A stretch of DNA of 64,000 nt. Origin: Spizellomyces sp. 'palustris' (taxonomy: Eukaryota; Chytridiomycota; Chytridiomycetes; Spizellomycetales; Spizellomycetaceae). The stretch is taken from positions 106,887 through 170,886 of the forward strand of contig QEAR01000044.1 of NCBI GenBank assembly GCA_006535965.1. Reading direction: 5' to 3'. The position numbers and the translations under genes are program-made. Shown here piece by piece: positions 21,112 to 35,642 of the stretch. How positions within the stretch are numbered: the stretch's first letter is position 1; each line of letters opens with the position of its first letter. The notes beneath the pieces are model-generated. The model worked only from the letters and a program-made list of their open reading frames with translations, was not told the DNA's origin and ran no database searches.

Positions 21112-23572
21112 ATGTCGTCATCCAAAACCCAAATATACAGAATTTTGACAAAAAAACATGGCCTCACACTCAAAACGGAGGCACTAAAGTACCTGGAGAA
21201 TGTTGTTGCAGAACTCCCAAACGAACAATTGGCCGAGACCTTGGACTACATTGCTTTATCATACACACAACAACAAGGTACTTTGCTGGTCAGCGTAATA
21301 TAACAAGTTATGGACTGGGACTTCCGGACCTTTAACCGTAACTACTGTGTATTTCATCAGATACTAGAAAGCTCCTAGTAGATCGCGCCAGTCTCGAGGA
21401 AGTAGTGCAAAACATCTTTCGTAAATCCGCGATAAACCAAGCCTTGGAAAATGCAGTCAGTGCCTCGTCAAATGGAGGCTCGGAAGCTGTTGGAGGGATG
21501 GTTGGGGATATCAGCATTGAAGATATTGCCGGGTATCTACATGTTATAGACGCATTTTCGACTCCGCGGTGGAAGTGGCGGCCCGACGCTAAACAATTTA
21601 TGAGGTCCGTATCGCCATCTTGATTTATGCTTCTGTCACGAGGATCAATCTGGTTGACGGAAGAAGCATGGACTAGATCTCATGAAAAGCCGCGACTGCT
21701 GGCGCCACCTGCTGCAAAAGCTTTGGCATTTCGCGATCGCTACGATACACTCAAGCAGCGCATTCTTCGTAACGATGCCTTCCGCCCGTCTACCTTTACG
21801 AGGACGGGTGATCATTTTGAGGTTCGATATCATCCCGCGTCTACGCCGAGAGCATTTAGCTCACCCAGTTTGCGAGCAGATCACGTCCATAAAGAATTTG
21901 CAGGGACATAAGCCGGGCAGCTTCCTTCTTCTTGGTATGTTAACTACTATCGAAGAAGGAAAGTACCATCTTGAGGATCCGGATGGATTGATTGAGATCC
22001 ACCTAAACGGCAAGGTGCGTGATGTGATTTACATTTCACTCCTTTATTTATGATAGTTACTCATTGGAGACCTCTTTGACAGATTGACAAAGGAGTGGGT
22101 CTTTTCTGTTTGAATTGCTTTGTTCTTGCCGAAGGGCTTTATACGGAGGATAGAATCTTCAAAGTAAGGACGCTAGGCATGCCACTGCCAGAAACTCGAC
22201 AAAAGTCCCTGTAAGTTTCTTTGGCATCGATGCTCAATTGCGTGGGAACCGTCTGACCTAGAATGTAGCTCTGCATTTGGACATAACGTGAACTTTTTTG
22301 GAGGGCCATCGGCTGGTGATGATCAGGTCCTACGGCAGATTTTACCATTCTAACATTCCGCATACTGTTGCTCATGTCGACTTTCCCTCAGATGGTACTG
22401 GAAAACATCGAAGTAAATATGACAGATGTGATATTCGTTATAGTATCCGATGTCTGGCTTGATCAACCACGGGTACGAGTCGTCCTTCTTCCCGCGCATT
22501 GCCCATTTTTCCCGGCGAGCTGACGTATTGTAACTGCCAAAGGTAGTCATGAAGCTACGACGGCTCTTTGAAGGATTTTCGAGCACTAGTTCTGCACCAC
22601 CACTGGCCTTTATATTGATTGGAAATTTCATGTCGATACCCTATCTCTATGAGGGTCAACATCACGAGCCATATAAGCGTAAGGCAGCTTGATACTGCTA
22701 GTCCTCACGAAGCGAACCGCAAATCTCATTCTGTGTGCCACATAATGTAGAGTGCTTCAACACCCTAGCGGATCTCATATCAGATTTCCGCGATCTGGCT
22801 CAAACTTCACGTTTCATCTTTGTACCTGGCCCGCAGGATCCATGGGGCGCGAAAACGCTTCCGAGACCCAGTATCCCAAAATACTACACAGAGCGGATTC
22901 GAAGCAAGCTACCGAGAGCAATATTCATGAGTAATCCATGCAGGTAAGGCATATTTAAATCGGGTAATCATGTCTGACCGCTGTCCGTTGACTGTTGCAT
23001 CCCTGTGACAGAATCAAATACTGTACCCAGGAAATCGTAATCTTCCGGGACGACATTGTAAAACGCATGCGAAGAGGATCGATTGTTCCACCGCGAGAAG
23101 ACGTGGATGTGTCACTGGAACGACACGTATGTTAAGACTGCAAAGGTCTAAATTGTACACTGACTGACCTACGTTCGAACATCAGCTCGTAGCAACATTA
23201 ATAGATCAAGCGCATTTGTGTCCCCTTCCTCCCGCCGCCCGGCCAACGTACTGGGGATATGATCATGCGTTGCGACTGTATCCACAACCACATTTGGTAA
23301 CTAATGTTTACGCACAAGACCGTGGCTGGGATAGTTGTCTCATTTTATTGTTTTGTTAGCTTGTCCTTGCCGACAAACATGAGTCATATTCCGTAGATTA
23401 TGAAGGATGCAAATGCATTAATCCTGGGTCGTTTGGAGGAGCAGAATTTGAGTTTATGGTGTATCATCCTGCAACAAAGTCTTGTCAAGCAAGGTAAGTC
23501 AAAAAAGCTTGACGTCCCATTCACGAGTGCGGGCTAATAAGAACACTTTTTACCGGCAGCAAAATTACCTAG
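21112..23572 (+). CDS. DPB2: DNA polymerase epsilon subunit B (Dpb2/POLE2)
   Basis: Second subunit of the leading-strand replicase, linking the polymerase to the CMG helicase. The N-terminus ([20 protein letters not shown], then LENVV) is the Dpb2 AAA-lid-like domain. Later exons carry [35 protein letters not shown] (OB fold), [33 protein letters not shown] followed by [16 protein letters not shown], and [20 protein letters not shown]. These line up one after another with human POLE2. The phosphatase-like domain lacks full metal ligands in this family. About ten exons with introns of 50-80 nt; the last junction joins CQAS to KIT before the stop at 23572. A start at 21061 in the same frame is an alternative. 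Confidence 0.92.
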
Positions 23573-23876
23573 ATTCAGCGAGTACCTAGATTCTGTTTCT
23601 TTCTTTTTTATGTATATATTTAAATTCAGGCAGAGTGCCAGCTTTCACTTCCGTTGTGAGTGGCCATCTGGCCTATTTTAGCAGCTACGCTTTGTAGCTC
23701 TCAAGGGCAATCTTTAGCGATAGATACTTTGAAAAAAGTTACAAATATATTAAATGACAAGATCTAAACTACAGAACTCTGTACAAAATCGATGCAATTC
23801 GCTGTTCCCTTCTACAGAGCAGAGAAGCCAAAAACGGGATAACTACCTGCCGACCTTTTCCCCACGTAATGGATTG
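23573..23876. other. 3'-to-3' spacer between DPB2 and HEH1
   Basis: About 300 bp, AT-rich, holding the terminators of two convergent genes. No gene seen. Confidence 0.6.
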
Positions 23877-26336
23877 TCATTCGTCTTTTATTTCGGGTTG
23901 AACGGCTCCTTCCAGTGCCTGTTCCAACTTTTTCATAAACGCTCCCCCCCTTTGGTTCCCTTGTTTATCCTCTGCATCACTTCCACTTTCTGATGCCGTC
24001 CCTGACGATCCAACCAATCTAGCTACAGCTACGCCCTTCCTCCTGGGGCTCAATGCATGACTTCCAATCCATTGCCACACCAAATGCCCCTCTCCCTTCA
24101 AATCCATGATTGTTTCCCTCACATTACTATTCTTGAGCACCAACTGATGCACTTTCTCCCAGGTTCGATCGCGTGTTCTGTCGTCAGCCAGATACCACTT
24201 GGTGTGTCCCGTCTGTTCATCAAAAACGCTTTCCCCTAGTTCCCTCCCACGTCGATCGCTACCGGGAACCACAAGCGGAAGCAGATAATCTTTGAGTTGG
24301 GCTACGGACAAACCAGGGATAGGGTGGCGGGCTGGGTCAAGTCGATAATTTTCGGCTTCGTCAGATACGGCATCCAAGACATCCTCTACTAGCCTTGCCA
24401 CCATACGGGCCTCGCGAGCAACCGCTTGACGTTGGTACCAAAACCAAACAAAGAAAATAACTGTAATGCCAAGAGCAGAGAGTGGTAACCAGTAGGCTCT
24501 AGAGGTTTCCCAAATCGAACGTTTCAGACGACACGATACAGACATGATCGGTGGTTGAGTAGAGTAGAGAAGACGTGTTCGCCCCGTTTCGTCCATAATT
24601 TCAGTCAGATCCGATGTCGATGGGTCTGGTCCGGACTCGCGAATAAGTTGAATAGCCAAGTCCCAGTAGGTTTTCAACTTTTCATCATCCCATTTTTTGC
24701 CAATCACATTCCGAAGTTCGTCCCTTGCGACACTGTAAGGCATCCCCAAAATATTTCCAGTAGCGGTAGATCTGAGCGGGTCGGTTGTTTGCCGGCTGAA
24801 CCCCCCGCACTCCGCTGTCCCAATCCACGTCCGAACCACCGTACTTAGAAAGTTGAGAAGAGTTTCAATGTGCTGCTGGCGCTGCAATTCTGCCTTCTGC
24901 TTCTGTGTATCTTCCACGCAGCTAGGTTCGGCCAGAGGAAAAGGTAAATATTTGCTCGGTATAAATTTCGTAAGGGGGTTCGGCTGAAGAATATAATCCG
25001 GATGGTCACAATCCAAGACAGTCTTGTCAACACATACGCCGCGTGGTGGACAATCTCTGCATATGGGCAGAACCAACACAAGCGGGTTGTACCCTTCATA
25101 CGTTCCATTTCGGATAGCGGTGTCATTACCATCACAGTAGCCCATCACATCTCTTGCTTCCCAATACCAGTGTCCGAAAGTTGCTGCAGCAAGGAACAAG
25201 AGGAGAGTAATCAAAAACGTGCGGTCCGTCTTTGCTGGCATTACTGTAGAAGGACGCTTGAATCTCCTTTCCGGCCGCTTGGTGGATTTCGGCCGAGGCG
25301 GTGTGGTCTTTCTTGGGGTTACGGTTGCCCATGTGTCGCTTGTACTCGATTGTACTCCCACACTGCCCCCCTCCGGAATGGCCGAAGGATATTCGGGCGT
25401 ACCTTCTGCAAGTGACGCGCTGGGCGTTACTCCCTTTGCTGGTTCGTCAACTCCGGGCTGTTTCTTCTCGATGGGATGGAATAGAAGCTCCTCGCCCTCA
25501 CTGTTTGAGTCACTTAGGGTGAGCGGTAATGATTGCCGTGCAGCAGCCGCCTTTCTGCGCGAAGCAAGGAGGTCACCTCCAATCGTCTTACGACGGTTTC
25601 CGGCACGGCCCCGAGCAGAAGGTACTGGGGAGTCAGGCACGTCTGAGTCCGCCGCTTTGGCCGGAGTATGTTGCGACACTTTGAACATGAAGGGTTGCGG
25701 AGATGCGGCGACCTGCTCAGAAAAAGTTGCCACAGAATGCCGAGGCTTGCGTCCGGTATGATTTTGTGTAGGTTGATCTTCATCATCGGAAATTTCGGTA
25801 GGCGCGGCGATTGTCGTTCGCCTCTTTTTCAAAACTTTTGTTTTGGCTCCTATTTTGACAGGAGTACCTTTGGGTGGACTTTGGAATGGATTGTGGTCTG
25901 AGAACACTTTACTTTCGTCTACATTTGCAGCCGGAGTCTTGGGGGGTTGCTCGTCGCTTCCAGCCTCCTCGCTAGGTTTACGGAGATCCACCATTTCGCT
26001 AGAGAGTGTGACTCTCCTCCTGCGTGTCTTAAGGTCTGGTGTAGGTGCAGCGCTAGAAGGCGCAGCGCTGCTCCCTTGACCAGAGTCGGCATCCAGAGAC
26101 CCAGAGCCAAAGTTCTTTGGTGCTTTTCCGTACGTTTTTGTCAGCTCCTCCATAAATTTGTTCCGGTTGGGAGTGACGTGCTCTTTGAATAAACCAACAT
26201 AAACTTCCTTCTTTGCTCGGGATGTAGGGGTCGTTACTCCGTGCCGTCCCAGTAAACTCGTTAGCTGCTGGATGGTCTGCTTTGCCGGGTCAAAGTCCGG
26301 TTTCAAATGGTCCGGGATGTCTGGTTTATCGGCCAT
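23877..26336 (-). CDS. SRC1: Inner nuclear membrane protein Heh1/Src1 (LEM-like HeH domain, MSC domain)
   Basis: Chromatin tether and nuclear-pore quality-control protein of the inner nuclear membrane. A single uninterrupted frame of 819 residues. The N-terminal HeH (LEM-like) domain occupies residues of about 8-60 (IPDHLKPDFDPAKQTIQQL through GLFKEHVTPNRNKFMEE). A long Ser/Pro/basic nucleoplasmic region with bipartite NLS-like clusters such as KTKVLKKRRTT follows. Transmembrane segment 1 (TFLITLLLFLAAATFGHWYW) is near residue 375 and segment 2 (WLPLSALGITVIFFVWFWY) near residue 610. A Cys-bearing lumenal domain (PICRDCPPRGVCVD) lies between them and a C-terminal MSC winged helix (MVARLVEDVLDAV, DRTWEKVHQLVLKNSNVRE) follows. 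Order and spacing match Heh1/Man1. It shares a short divergent promoter with NOP2. Confidence 0.93.
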   Translation of the reverse strand: MADKPDIPDHLKPDFDPAKQTIQQLTSLLGRHGVTTPTSRAKKEVYVGLFKEHVTPNRNKFMEELTKTYGKAPKNFGSGSLDADSGQGSSAAPSSAAPTPDLKTRRRRVTLSSEMVDLRKPSEEAGSDEQPPKTPAANVDESKVFSDHNPFQSPPKGTPVKIGAKTKVLKKRRTTIAAPTEISDDEDQPTQNHTGRKPRHSVATFSEQVAASPQPFMFKVSQHTPAKAADSDVPDSPVPSARGRAGNRRKTIGGDLLASRRKAAAARQSLPLTLSDSNSEGEELLFHPIEKKQPGVDEPAKGVTPSASLAEGTPEYPSAIPEGGSVGVQSSTSDTWATVTPRKTTPPRPKSTKRPERRFKRPSTVMPAKTDRTFLITLLLFLAAATFGHWYWEARDVMGYCDGNDTAIRNGTYEGYNPLVLVLPICRDCPPRGVCVDKTVLDCDHPDYILQPNPLTKFIPSKYLPFPLAEPSCVEDTQKQKAELQRQQHIETLLNFLSTVVRTWIGTAECGGFSRQTTDPLRSTATGNILGMPYSVARDELRNVIGKKWDDEKLKTYWDLAIQLIRESGPDPSTSDLTEIMDETGRTRLLYSTQPPIMSVSCRLKRSIWETSRAYWLPLSALGITVIFFVWFWYQRQAVAREARMVARLVEDVLDAVSDEAENYRLDPARHPIPGLSVAQLKDYLLPLVVPGSDRRGRELGESVFDEQTGHTKWYLADDRTRDRTWEKVHQLVLKNSNVRETIMDLKGEGHLVWQWIGSHALSPRRKGVAVARLVGSSGTASESGSDAEDKQGNQRGGAFMKKLEQALEGAVQPEIKDE

Positions 26337-26718
26337 CGTTGCCCTGATTCGGCCGACTGGCAGTGCAAGGTTTTTCGATACAGAAAATCCGCCAGGTAGG
26401 AGAGTTGAAAAGAAAAGGCAGACTAAACCGGGGTTTTCTAGATTATGGTTTCGTAAATTTGGGGGGGCTTGTTGAGATCACTCACGCTGAGGAAAAACCC
26501 AGACCAAGCTGTCATGTCCGAAAACGCGCAGCTCAGGCAGTTGCGCGCTGACTGTGCGTACGTAATTTCAGTCAAATATGGATAAATAGCATCTACATTT
26601 GGATAAATGAGCTTACTCTCCAACCAATCAGCACGGTCTCAGTTTTTTTGGTTAGTTCTGAACTAAGGAAGTCACTCCGACCACCATAGACTGCGATAGA
26701 GTACGCTAAGTGGGCAAA
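26337..26718. promoter_or_regulatory. Bidirectional promoter region between SRC1 and NOP2
   Basis: About 380 bp separate the two divergent start codons. The sequence is without coding character. I see no canonical TATA box or other motif I would name. Confidence 0.5.
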
Positions 26719-29089
26719 ATGGGAACTCGAGGACGCCAAGCAAAGAAGCAACAGCGGGAGCCCGCACCTTTAGATGATTCTACTATAGCGCGAATAAAAG
26801 GTGTGCCAGTAGGTGCGAAGGCCAGAAATGGATCGAAGAAGACAAGCAAGGGGAAGGCAGGTGACCGAAATGCGAAGAAGGCAGGCAACCAGAATGGGAA
26901 GGGAGGAGGTCGAGGAAAAACGCAGAAAGCTGTGGAGGAGGTACCGACTGTTGGGGAGTCTGATGACGAGGAAGCAACCCTACCACCTGCGAAGAAGAGC
27001 AAAGATATCAACGGAAAGCCAAAACAGAAACGGAAGTCAGCACAGGAGCCTGAGGTCGAGCCAGAGGTGGACGAAGATAGCTGGGAAGATCTTGATGATG
27101 GTTTTGACGCGGTGGAGGACGACGGAATGGACATGTGGGACGATGCTGAGTTGGAGGATGATGAGGATGGACTCATGGTAAGAGCCCCTTCTCTGTCTTA
27201 CCAATCGCCCGAATACTGACCGAATGTACCAGGATGATGAATTTGATGATCTTGAAGGTTCCTCTGATGGGGAAAACAGTGGTGGCCAAACATTAGCGAT
27301 GGCCTTTGGCTCAGATGAAGAAGGATCGGACGGGTCGGAAGATGATGAGTTGGAGGTGGAGAAGCAAGCACGAGAGCTGGATGAGCAAGCTAAAGAAGAT
27401 GAACGTCTGGCTGACGAGGAACTGCAGACTAACATTGCTCAACGGGAAGTCTTCGTTCTGCCATCTGGACAGGAAATCGAAAAGGATGCCCAAGTTGCGG
27501 AAGATGTATCATTAGTACAGACACGAATTCAGGAGATCATTCGTGTGTTAAATAACTTTAAAGAATTAAAGGATCCTGACCGTCCACGATCAGAATACAT
27601 CGATCAGCTCATCAAAGACATCGCTACCTACTACGGTTACAACGAATACCTCGCCGAGAAACTATTCCACCTCTTCCCCATCTCCGAAGCTATCGAGTTT
27701 TTCGAAGCAAACGAAGTACCACGGCCTGTGGTTATTCGTACAAATACTTTGAAAGCACGGAGAAGGGACTTGGCACAAGCGTTGATCAACCGTGGAGTCA
27801 ATCTCGAGGCAGTTGGAAAGTGGTCCAAAGTCGGCCTTCAGATTTTTGATTCGCCGGTACCCATCGGTGCTACACCAGAGTACCTCGCCGGTCACTACAT
27901 GCTTCAGGCTGCGGCATCATTTTTGCCAGTAATGGCATTGGCGCCGCAGGAGCATGAACGTGTTCTAGATATGTGCGCTGCTCCCGGAGGGAAAACAACA
28001 TACATTGCCGCTCTTTTGAAGAATACTGGTTGTCTATTTGCAAACGACGCAAACAAGGATCGATTGAAGTCGCTGATGGCGAACTGCCATCGTTTGGGAG
28101 TTAAAAACTCGGTTGTGTGTCATTACGATGGGCGGGAGTTCCCTGGCGTTATTGGAGGGTTCGACAGGGTATTATTGGATGCTCCCTGCAGTGGCACTGG
28201 TGTTATCTCCAAAGACCCATCCGTAAAGATCAACAAATCAGATGAAGATTTCCGTATGTTGACTCATGTCCAAAAGGAACTTATCCTTTCTGCCATCGAC
28301 TCCGTTGATGCAACATCGAAGACTGGGGGGTACATTGTTTACTCCACATGTTCGGTTACCGTAGAAGAGAACGAAGAGGTGGTTGAGTACGCATTGAAGA
28401 AGAGACCCAACGTCAAGTTGGTCCCGACGGGGTTGGAGTTTGGACGTGAAGGGTTTGTCAGCTTCCGTGGCAAGAAGTTCCACCCCACTCTTTCGCATTC
28501 TCGACGATACTACCCCCATACACAGAATATGGACGGGTTCTACGTCGCCAAACTGAAAAAGGTTTCAAATAAAGTACCCGGGAAGACCTCGACGGAGATT
28601 GAACCTACCGGTGAAGATTCAAACATAAAGACTTCCAGCAAGAAGACCAAAGTTGAGGAACCGACGGAGTCTTACGGTTTTGACGAAGAGGAGGATAAGC
28701 AATACATTGTGGAAGCAGAACGAAAACGTTTGAAGCGTAAAGGAATCAAGGTGACTGCTACGCCCTCAAAGATAACAGAGGAAACAGAAGCAGAAGCCAA
28801 ATCTGCATCTGCGGCGCCCACAGAACCGAAACAGAAAACGCAGCAAAATGGACAGGCGATAGCGAGGGAGGCACCAATAACGAAAAAGCAACAACGGAGA
28901 GCTGACAAGAAGGTGGCAAAAAAGGCGGCCCTCAAAAGACTGAAGGCAGGGGAGGAGATTGAAGTGGATATAGATGAGAATGGCGCAAAAGCGTCCACCG
29001 GACCAGCTGCTGCAGCTCAAGCAAAATCGGCAAAGGGAGATGCACGCGAAAATAGTTTAGCAAAAAAGAGAAAGCGAGCGGGGAACTGA
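26719..29089 (+). CDS. NOP2: 25S rRNA cytosine-C5 methyltransferase Nop2 (NSUN1)
   Basis: Nucleolar m5C methyltransferase and ribosome assembly factor for the large subunit. Two exons (26719-27177, 27233-29089) give 771 residues. Lys-rich nucleolar and long Asp/Glu-rich segments precede the Nop2 core: PRPVVIRTNTLKARRRDLAQ, LDMCAAPGGKTTYIAALLKN (SAM motif I), then DAPCSGTGVISKDPSVK (about residue 471) and YIVYSTCSVTVEENEEVV (about residue 524). The Cys residues in the PCS and TCS motifs are the two catalytic cysteines of RNA m5C methyltransferases. The C-terminus is again Lys-rich, typical of Nop2. The ATG follows AGTGGGCAAA. Confidence 0.96.
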
Positions 29090-29278
29090 AATTTCGATAT
29101 CATTTTGTTTAATCAATTTATTTCCTTGATCAAATATCATTCCTGTATATTTTCACACATTTGTGGGCCAGTCATCATCAATACTTTCGATGAGCTATTG
29201 TGACCTGATGATCGTTCTGATTTGTACGTAGATCCCGCAAAAGTTATCGCTCAAAGAAAGGGCATTAATCGCACTGGC

Positions 29279-30294
29279 TCAACGTCGTGCCGCTGCCCCG
29301 CCTTGTTGTGGTTCTTCTCCTCCACCTCCCATCATGAGAATGATCATAATGGGGATGATATAGTACCTACAGGGTAGTCCGCATTCAGAAGAAGGTCACG
29401 CATTATGCACATCAGAAGACGAACCAGTATTTTGCCAAAAATGATTGTTCCTTCGCTGGTTTGCCATCTGGTGTAGATTCAACCATCTGGTCTAGTTTTG
29501 GCCTTGGATCCACGCATCACGTAAATAATCGTTCAAGGCAAAGTTCCATAAGAGTCGGCATACTACCTCGGTCCATCTAAAGCCCTCTCCAGAAACACTT
29601 GGGCTCTGGGGGATCGACCCAGCTGCTGTCATGTCAGACGTTGCGCGTGAGCCAAATATACATCGCGGCGGACGCAGGATATAACGGACCTTTCTACTCG
29701 GGTCGCAGTCTGTTGCGTCTACAAGGTAGTCCATGTGCCATGGGCCCCCTTACGCTGACAACGTCAGAAATTGGTTGACACAACCAATGAAGTACATCCG
29801 CTAAAGTGCGTACCATTTGAGTCCAGATGTAGCGTAAGCTGCTCTCGATATTCGGACGCTTGCAACAAGCACTGTACACCCACAAGTTTAAGTATGAGAA
29901 CTCTTGGCCATAATTGTGCACCATGGACGGCAGGCTTACCACTGGAACTGCTGCATTGAGATCTACACCATTGCCCTTCACTCGAACCCGATACAATAGC
30001 GATCTATCCGACGTGTCCCTTCCCTTCAACAAATCAGAAATTGGTACCTCTGATTCGTATTTATTTGCAGTCCGTTTTGGAGAGGTGGGATCGTACACGA
30101 GGCTGCCTCGGGGTGTGAATGGCTGGTCGTCAATACTATGGAGGACCTCTAACTGGTGGAAGTTTAGGACGAAAAGTGAACTTTAACGGACAGCAATAAC
30201 ATAAAGTCGAACGCACTACTGTAGGTTCAGCAAAAGCTGTAGCAGCGAGTCCTGCGACTAAGAGAACTGACTCAAAAAGGAGACGAATATGCAT
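29279..30294 (-). CDS. EMC10: ER membrane protein complex subunit 10 (Emc10)
   Basis: Lumenal subunit of the EMC insertase. The ATG at 30294 starts MHIRLLFESVLLVAGLAATAFA, a clear signal peptide. Downstream exons, all joined at GT..AG sites, give FTPRGSLVYDPTSPKR, RSLLYRVRVKGNGVDLNAAV, PVCLLQASEYREQLTLHLDS, and NGGPWHMDYLVDATDCDPSRK. The last exon is YYIIPIMIILMMGGGGEEPQ followed by QGGAAARR and a stop. The VPxC...LTLHLD core and a final transmembrane segment followed by a Gly-rich tail are the Emc10 signature (human ends YIIPVVLFLMM plus a Gly tail). Several exons are 60-80 nt, so the gene is invisible as one frame. Exon edges near 30180-30290 and 29340-29580 are approximate. Confidence 0.85.
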
Positions 30295-30422
30295 CTTGAT
30301 TGGTATGCCGCCAGCGACAATTGAGAGCGCGGCGACGATCTGTTTGACCGCGTGTTGCTATGGAAATTTGCTCCACCAAATTCAACGAGCGCAACGACGA
30401 TCTTGGTCTCAAACTCACTAAA

Positions 30423-31601
30423 ATGAAGCACGGAACCCGGTTCTGGGAGAAAAAGCTCAATCGAACCCCGGCTCACCGCCGGGCATTGTTGAGAAACCTT
30501 CTGACCCAGCTTGTTTATCATGAGCGCATTCAAACAACAGTGGCGAAGGCGAAGTACATGAAGAGAGCGGCGGACAAGGTACAGGGTTAAAGCATTGTTC
30601 AACACCTTTTCAATTCATTATTACTTACCCCTTTTCCTCAGCTTATTGAATGGGCAAAAGCCGGTGATCAAGAAAGTCTGCAAAAGGCTAAGGCTATGCT
30701 ATTTGTAGGGTTTCTTAGTTTCGCGCTCGTTTGTTTTGCTGAACTAACTCAATTCGACGTCACATGTTAGGTCCCTCACATCACAGTATCCAAACTTCAA
30801 GGACCCCTAACTGCCCGGTATGCCACTCGGAAAGGTGGCTATACTCGGATTCACTTGAATGGATTTCGCAGTAACGCTTCTGATCGCGCTCCATTGGCGA
30901 TTGTTGAGTTTGTGGACAATCCAAGGGATATCGTCCATGGTCTTGCCCGTCAACATGTTTCCACAATCCGAACCCGCCTACAGGAGCTAGAATCCCGACT
31001 ATATGCTCGGGAAGTGATACCGATCCGTGACCCTGTAACGGGGATGCCTGGAGAGGTGGTGAAATTGAAGGACAGACACAACCTTCCAGGGCGTGAGAAG
31101 ATGAAGTTAGCCAGACAAGAATTGGGTTTGATGAAAATGTTGCAAAGAATGGAGCGAAGCTTAGAGAGTTGGCCGCGAGCCAGAGAGGTGGAGGCAGAGC
31201 ATGCAAGAACTGCACGGGAACAGCGGGAAGCGCGAGACCAACCACTGGTGGAGGTAATGCAGCAGAAACTTGACGAGGCTTTATCTTCAGGGGATGGGCG
31301 GTTGAGTTGGGCGTTCAGCAGAGCGTTGAGACGAGGACGATATGTAGTCGATGAGGATGGAAGAGTGTCTAGGGCACCGTCCGCGGCCGAAGAAGCGTTC
31401 GAGGGCATTGTTGTGGAAGCTGGGGCAGGCGAGCATCCGCTTGCACACACGGAGACAGTGGCTATACCTGAGATTGACACATTGACAAGCAAAGATACAA
31501 CACCAGAAACACAGGATGGGCAATCTGTAAGGGAAGCAGAGCAGGAGGGCTCAACTTTGGGGCGATTGTTCGGAAATCTCGGCTTCGGCTCGAAGAAATA
31601 G
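30423..31601 (+). CDS. Mitochondrial large-subunit ribosomal protein bL17m
   Basis: Component of the mitochondrial 54S/39S subunit, the homologue of bacterial L17 (yeast MRPL8). Three exons (30423-30578, 30642-30704, 30771-31601) give 349 residues. The bacterial core begins directly at the [23 protein letters not shown], then [39 protein letters not shown], and [20 protein letters not shown], then LAIVEF. There is no separate cleavable presequence; the basic N-terminus may serve for import. A C-terminal extension of over 200 Glu/Arg-rich helical residues makes it much longer than bacterial L17, as is common in fungal mitoribosomal proteins. Confidence 0.93.
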
Positions 31602-31717
31602 AGATTATCCACTCACAGTAGTAAGCATTTTATCAATAGAATTCAACAATTACACAGTCCGACCTGGCACTTACGAAGGAGCACCGGCACCATACAATCC
31701 ACCAGTCTAGACATTTA

Positions 31718-32105
31718 CTACACTTGCGACGCACAGCCGTTCTCAACCATTGGGTCCTTCCCCAAATATAGGCAGTGGCAACCAACTAATCTTAGGAGGA
31801 CTAACGCTAAATAAGAAAAATAGGAACTACCGCTAATGTCGGGGTGTCTGGTCTTCTTATCGTTGGAACGCCAGGTTACCAAATTTTTGTATTGATGATT
31901 GTACTGGTAAATCAGATGTTACATGATACTGAAGTTTGTTAACCCAACCCAACATGCACAAAAGAAGGCAAGAGGAAGTATAATTGGTGGAATGAAGGTT
32001 TGCGGACAAGAAATTAGATATATTGGAGATGGAACTTTGAATACTTAAAGGGAAAATTCGAACAGCGAGTTGTTTGAATCGTGGGTTGTCACTTGAACTC
32101 CTCAA
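31718..32105 (-). CDS. Possible small two-exon membrane protein, unrecognised
   Basis: Very tentative. A 64-codon open frame (downstream part) reads YNHQYKNLVTWRSNDKKTRH then a hydrophobic stretch SYFSYLALVLLRLVGCHCLYL, and stops at 31718. It can be joined through a short GTTAAC..ACCAG intron to an upstream hydrophobic frame containing SCLLLCMLGW. No upstream ATG is convincing. The region is otherwise a 530-bp spacer between bL17m and the mitochondrial leucyl-tRNA synthetase gene, so it may be non-coding. Confidence 0.15.
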
Positions 32106-32128
32106 CGATCTGCTACTGATCTACGAAG

Positions 32129-35549
<3,421 letters not shown>

Positions 35550-35642
35550 AAGAGTGTTGTAGCCCAGGGTAAGAGCCCTCATTCATAGGAAAGTTATATT
35601 ACCGGGCACAAAATTGCGACGCTCTATCTAGATAATGGCTAT

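Noticed and set aside
28260-28266. Single TGACTCA inside NOP2 and similar single copies within other coding exons or introns
   Set aside because: About eight chance matches are expected in 64 kb; only promoter-located or clustered copies were kept.
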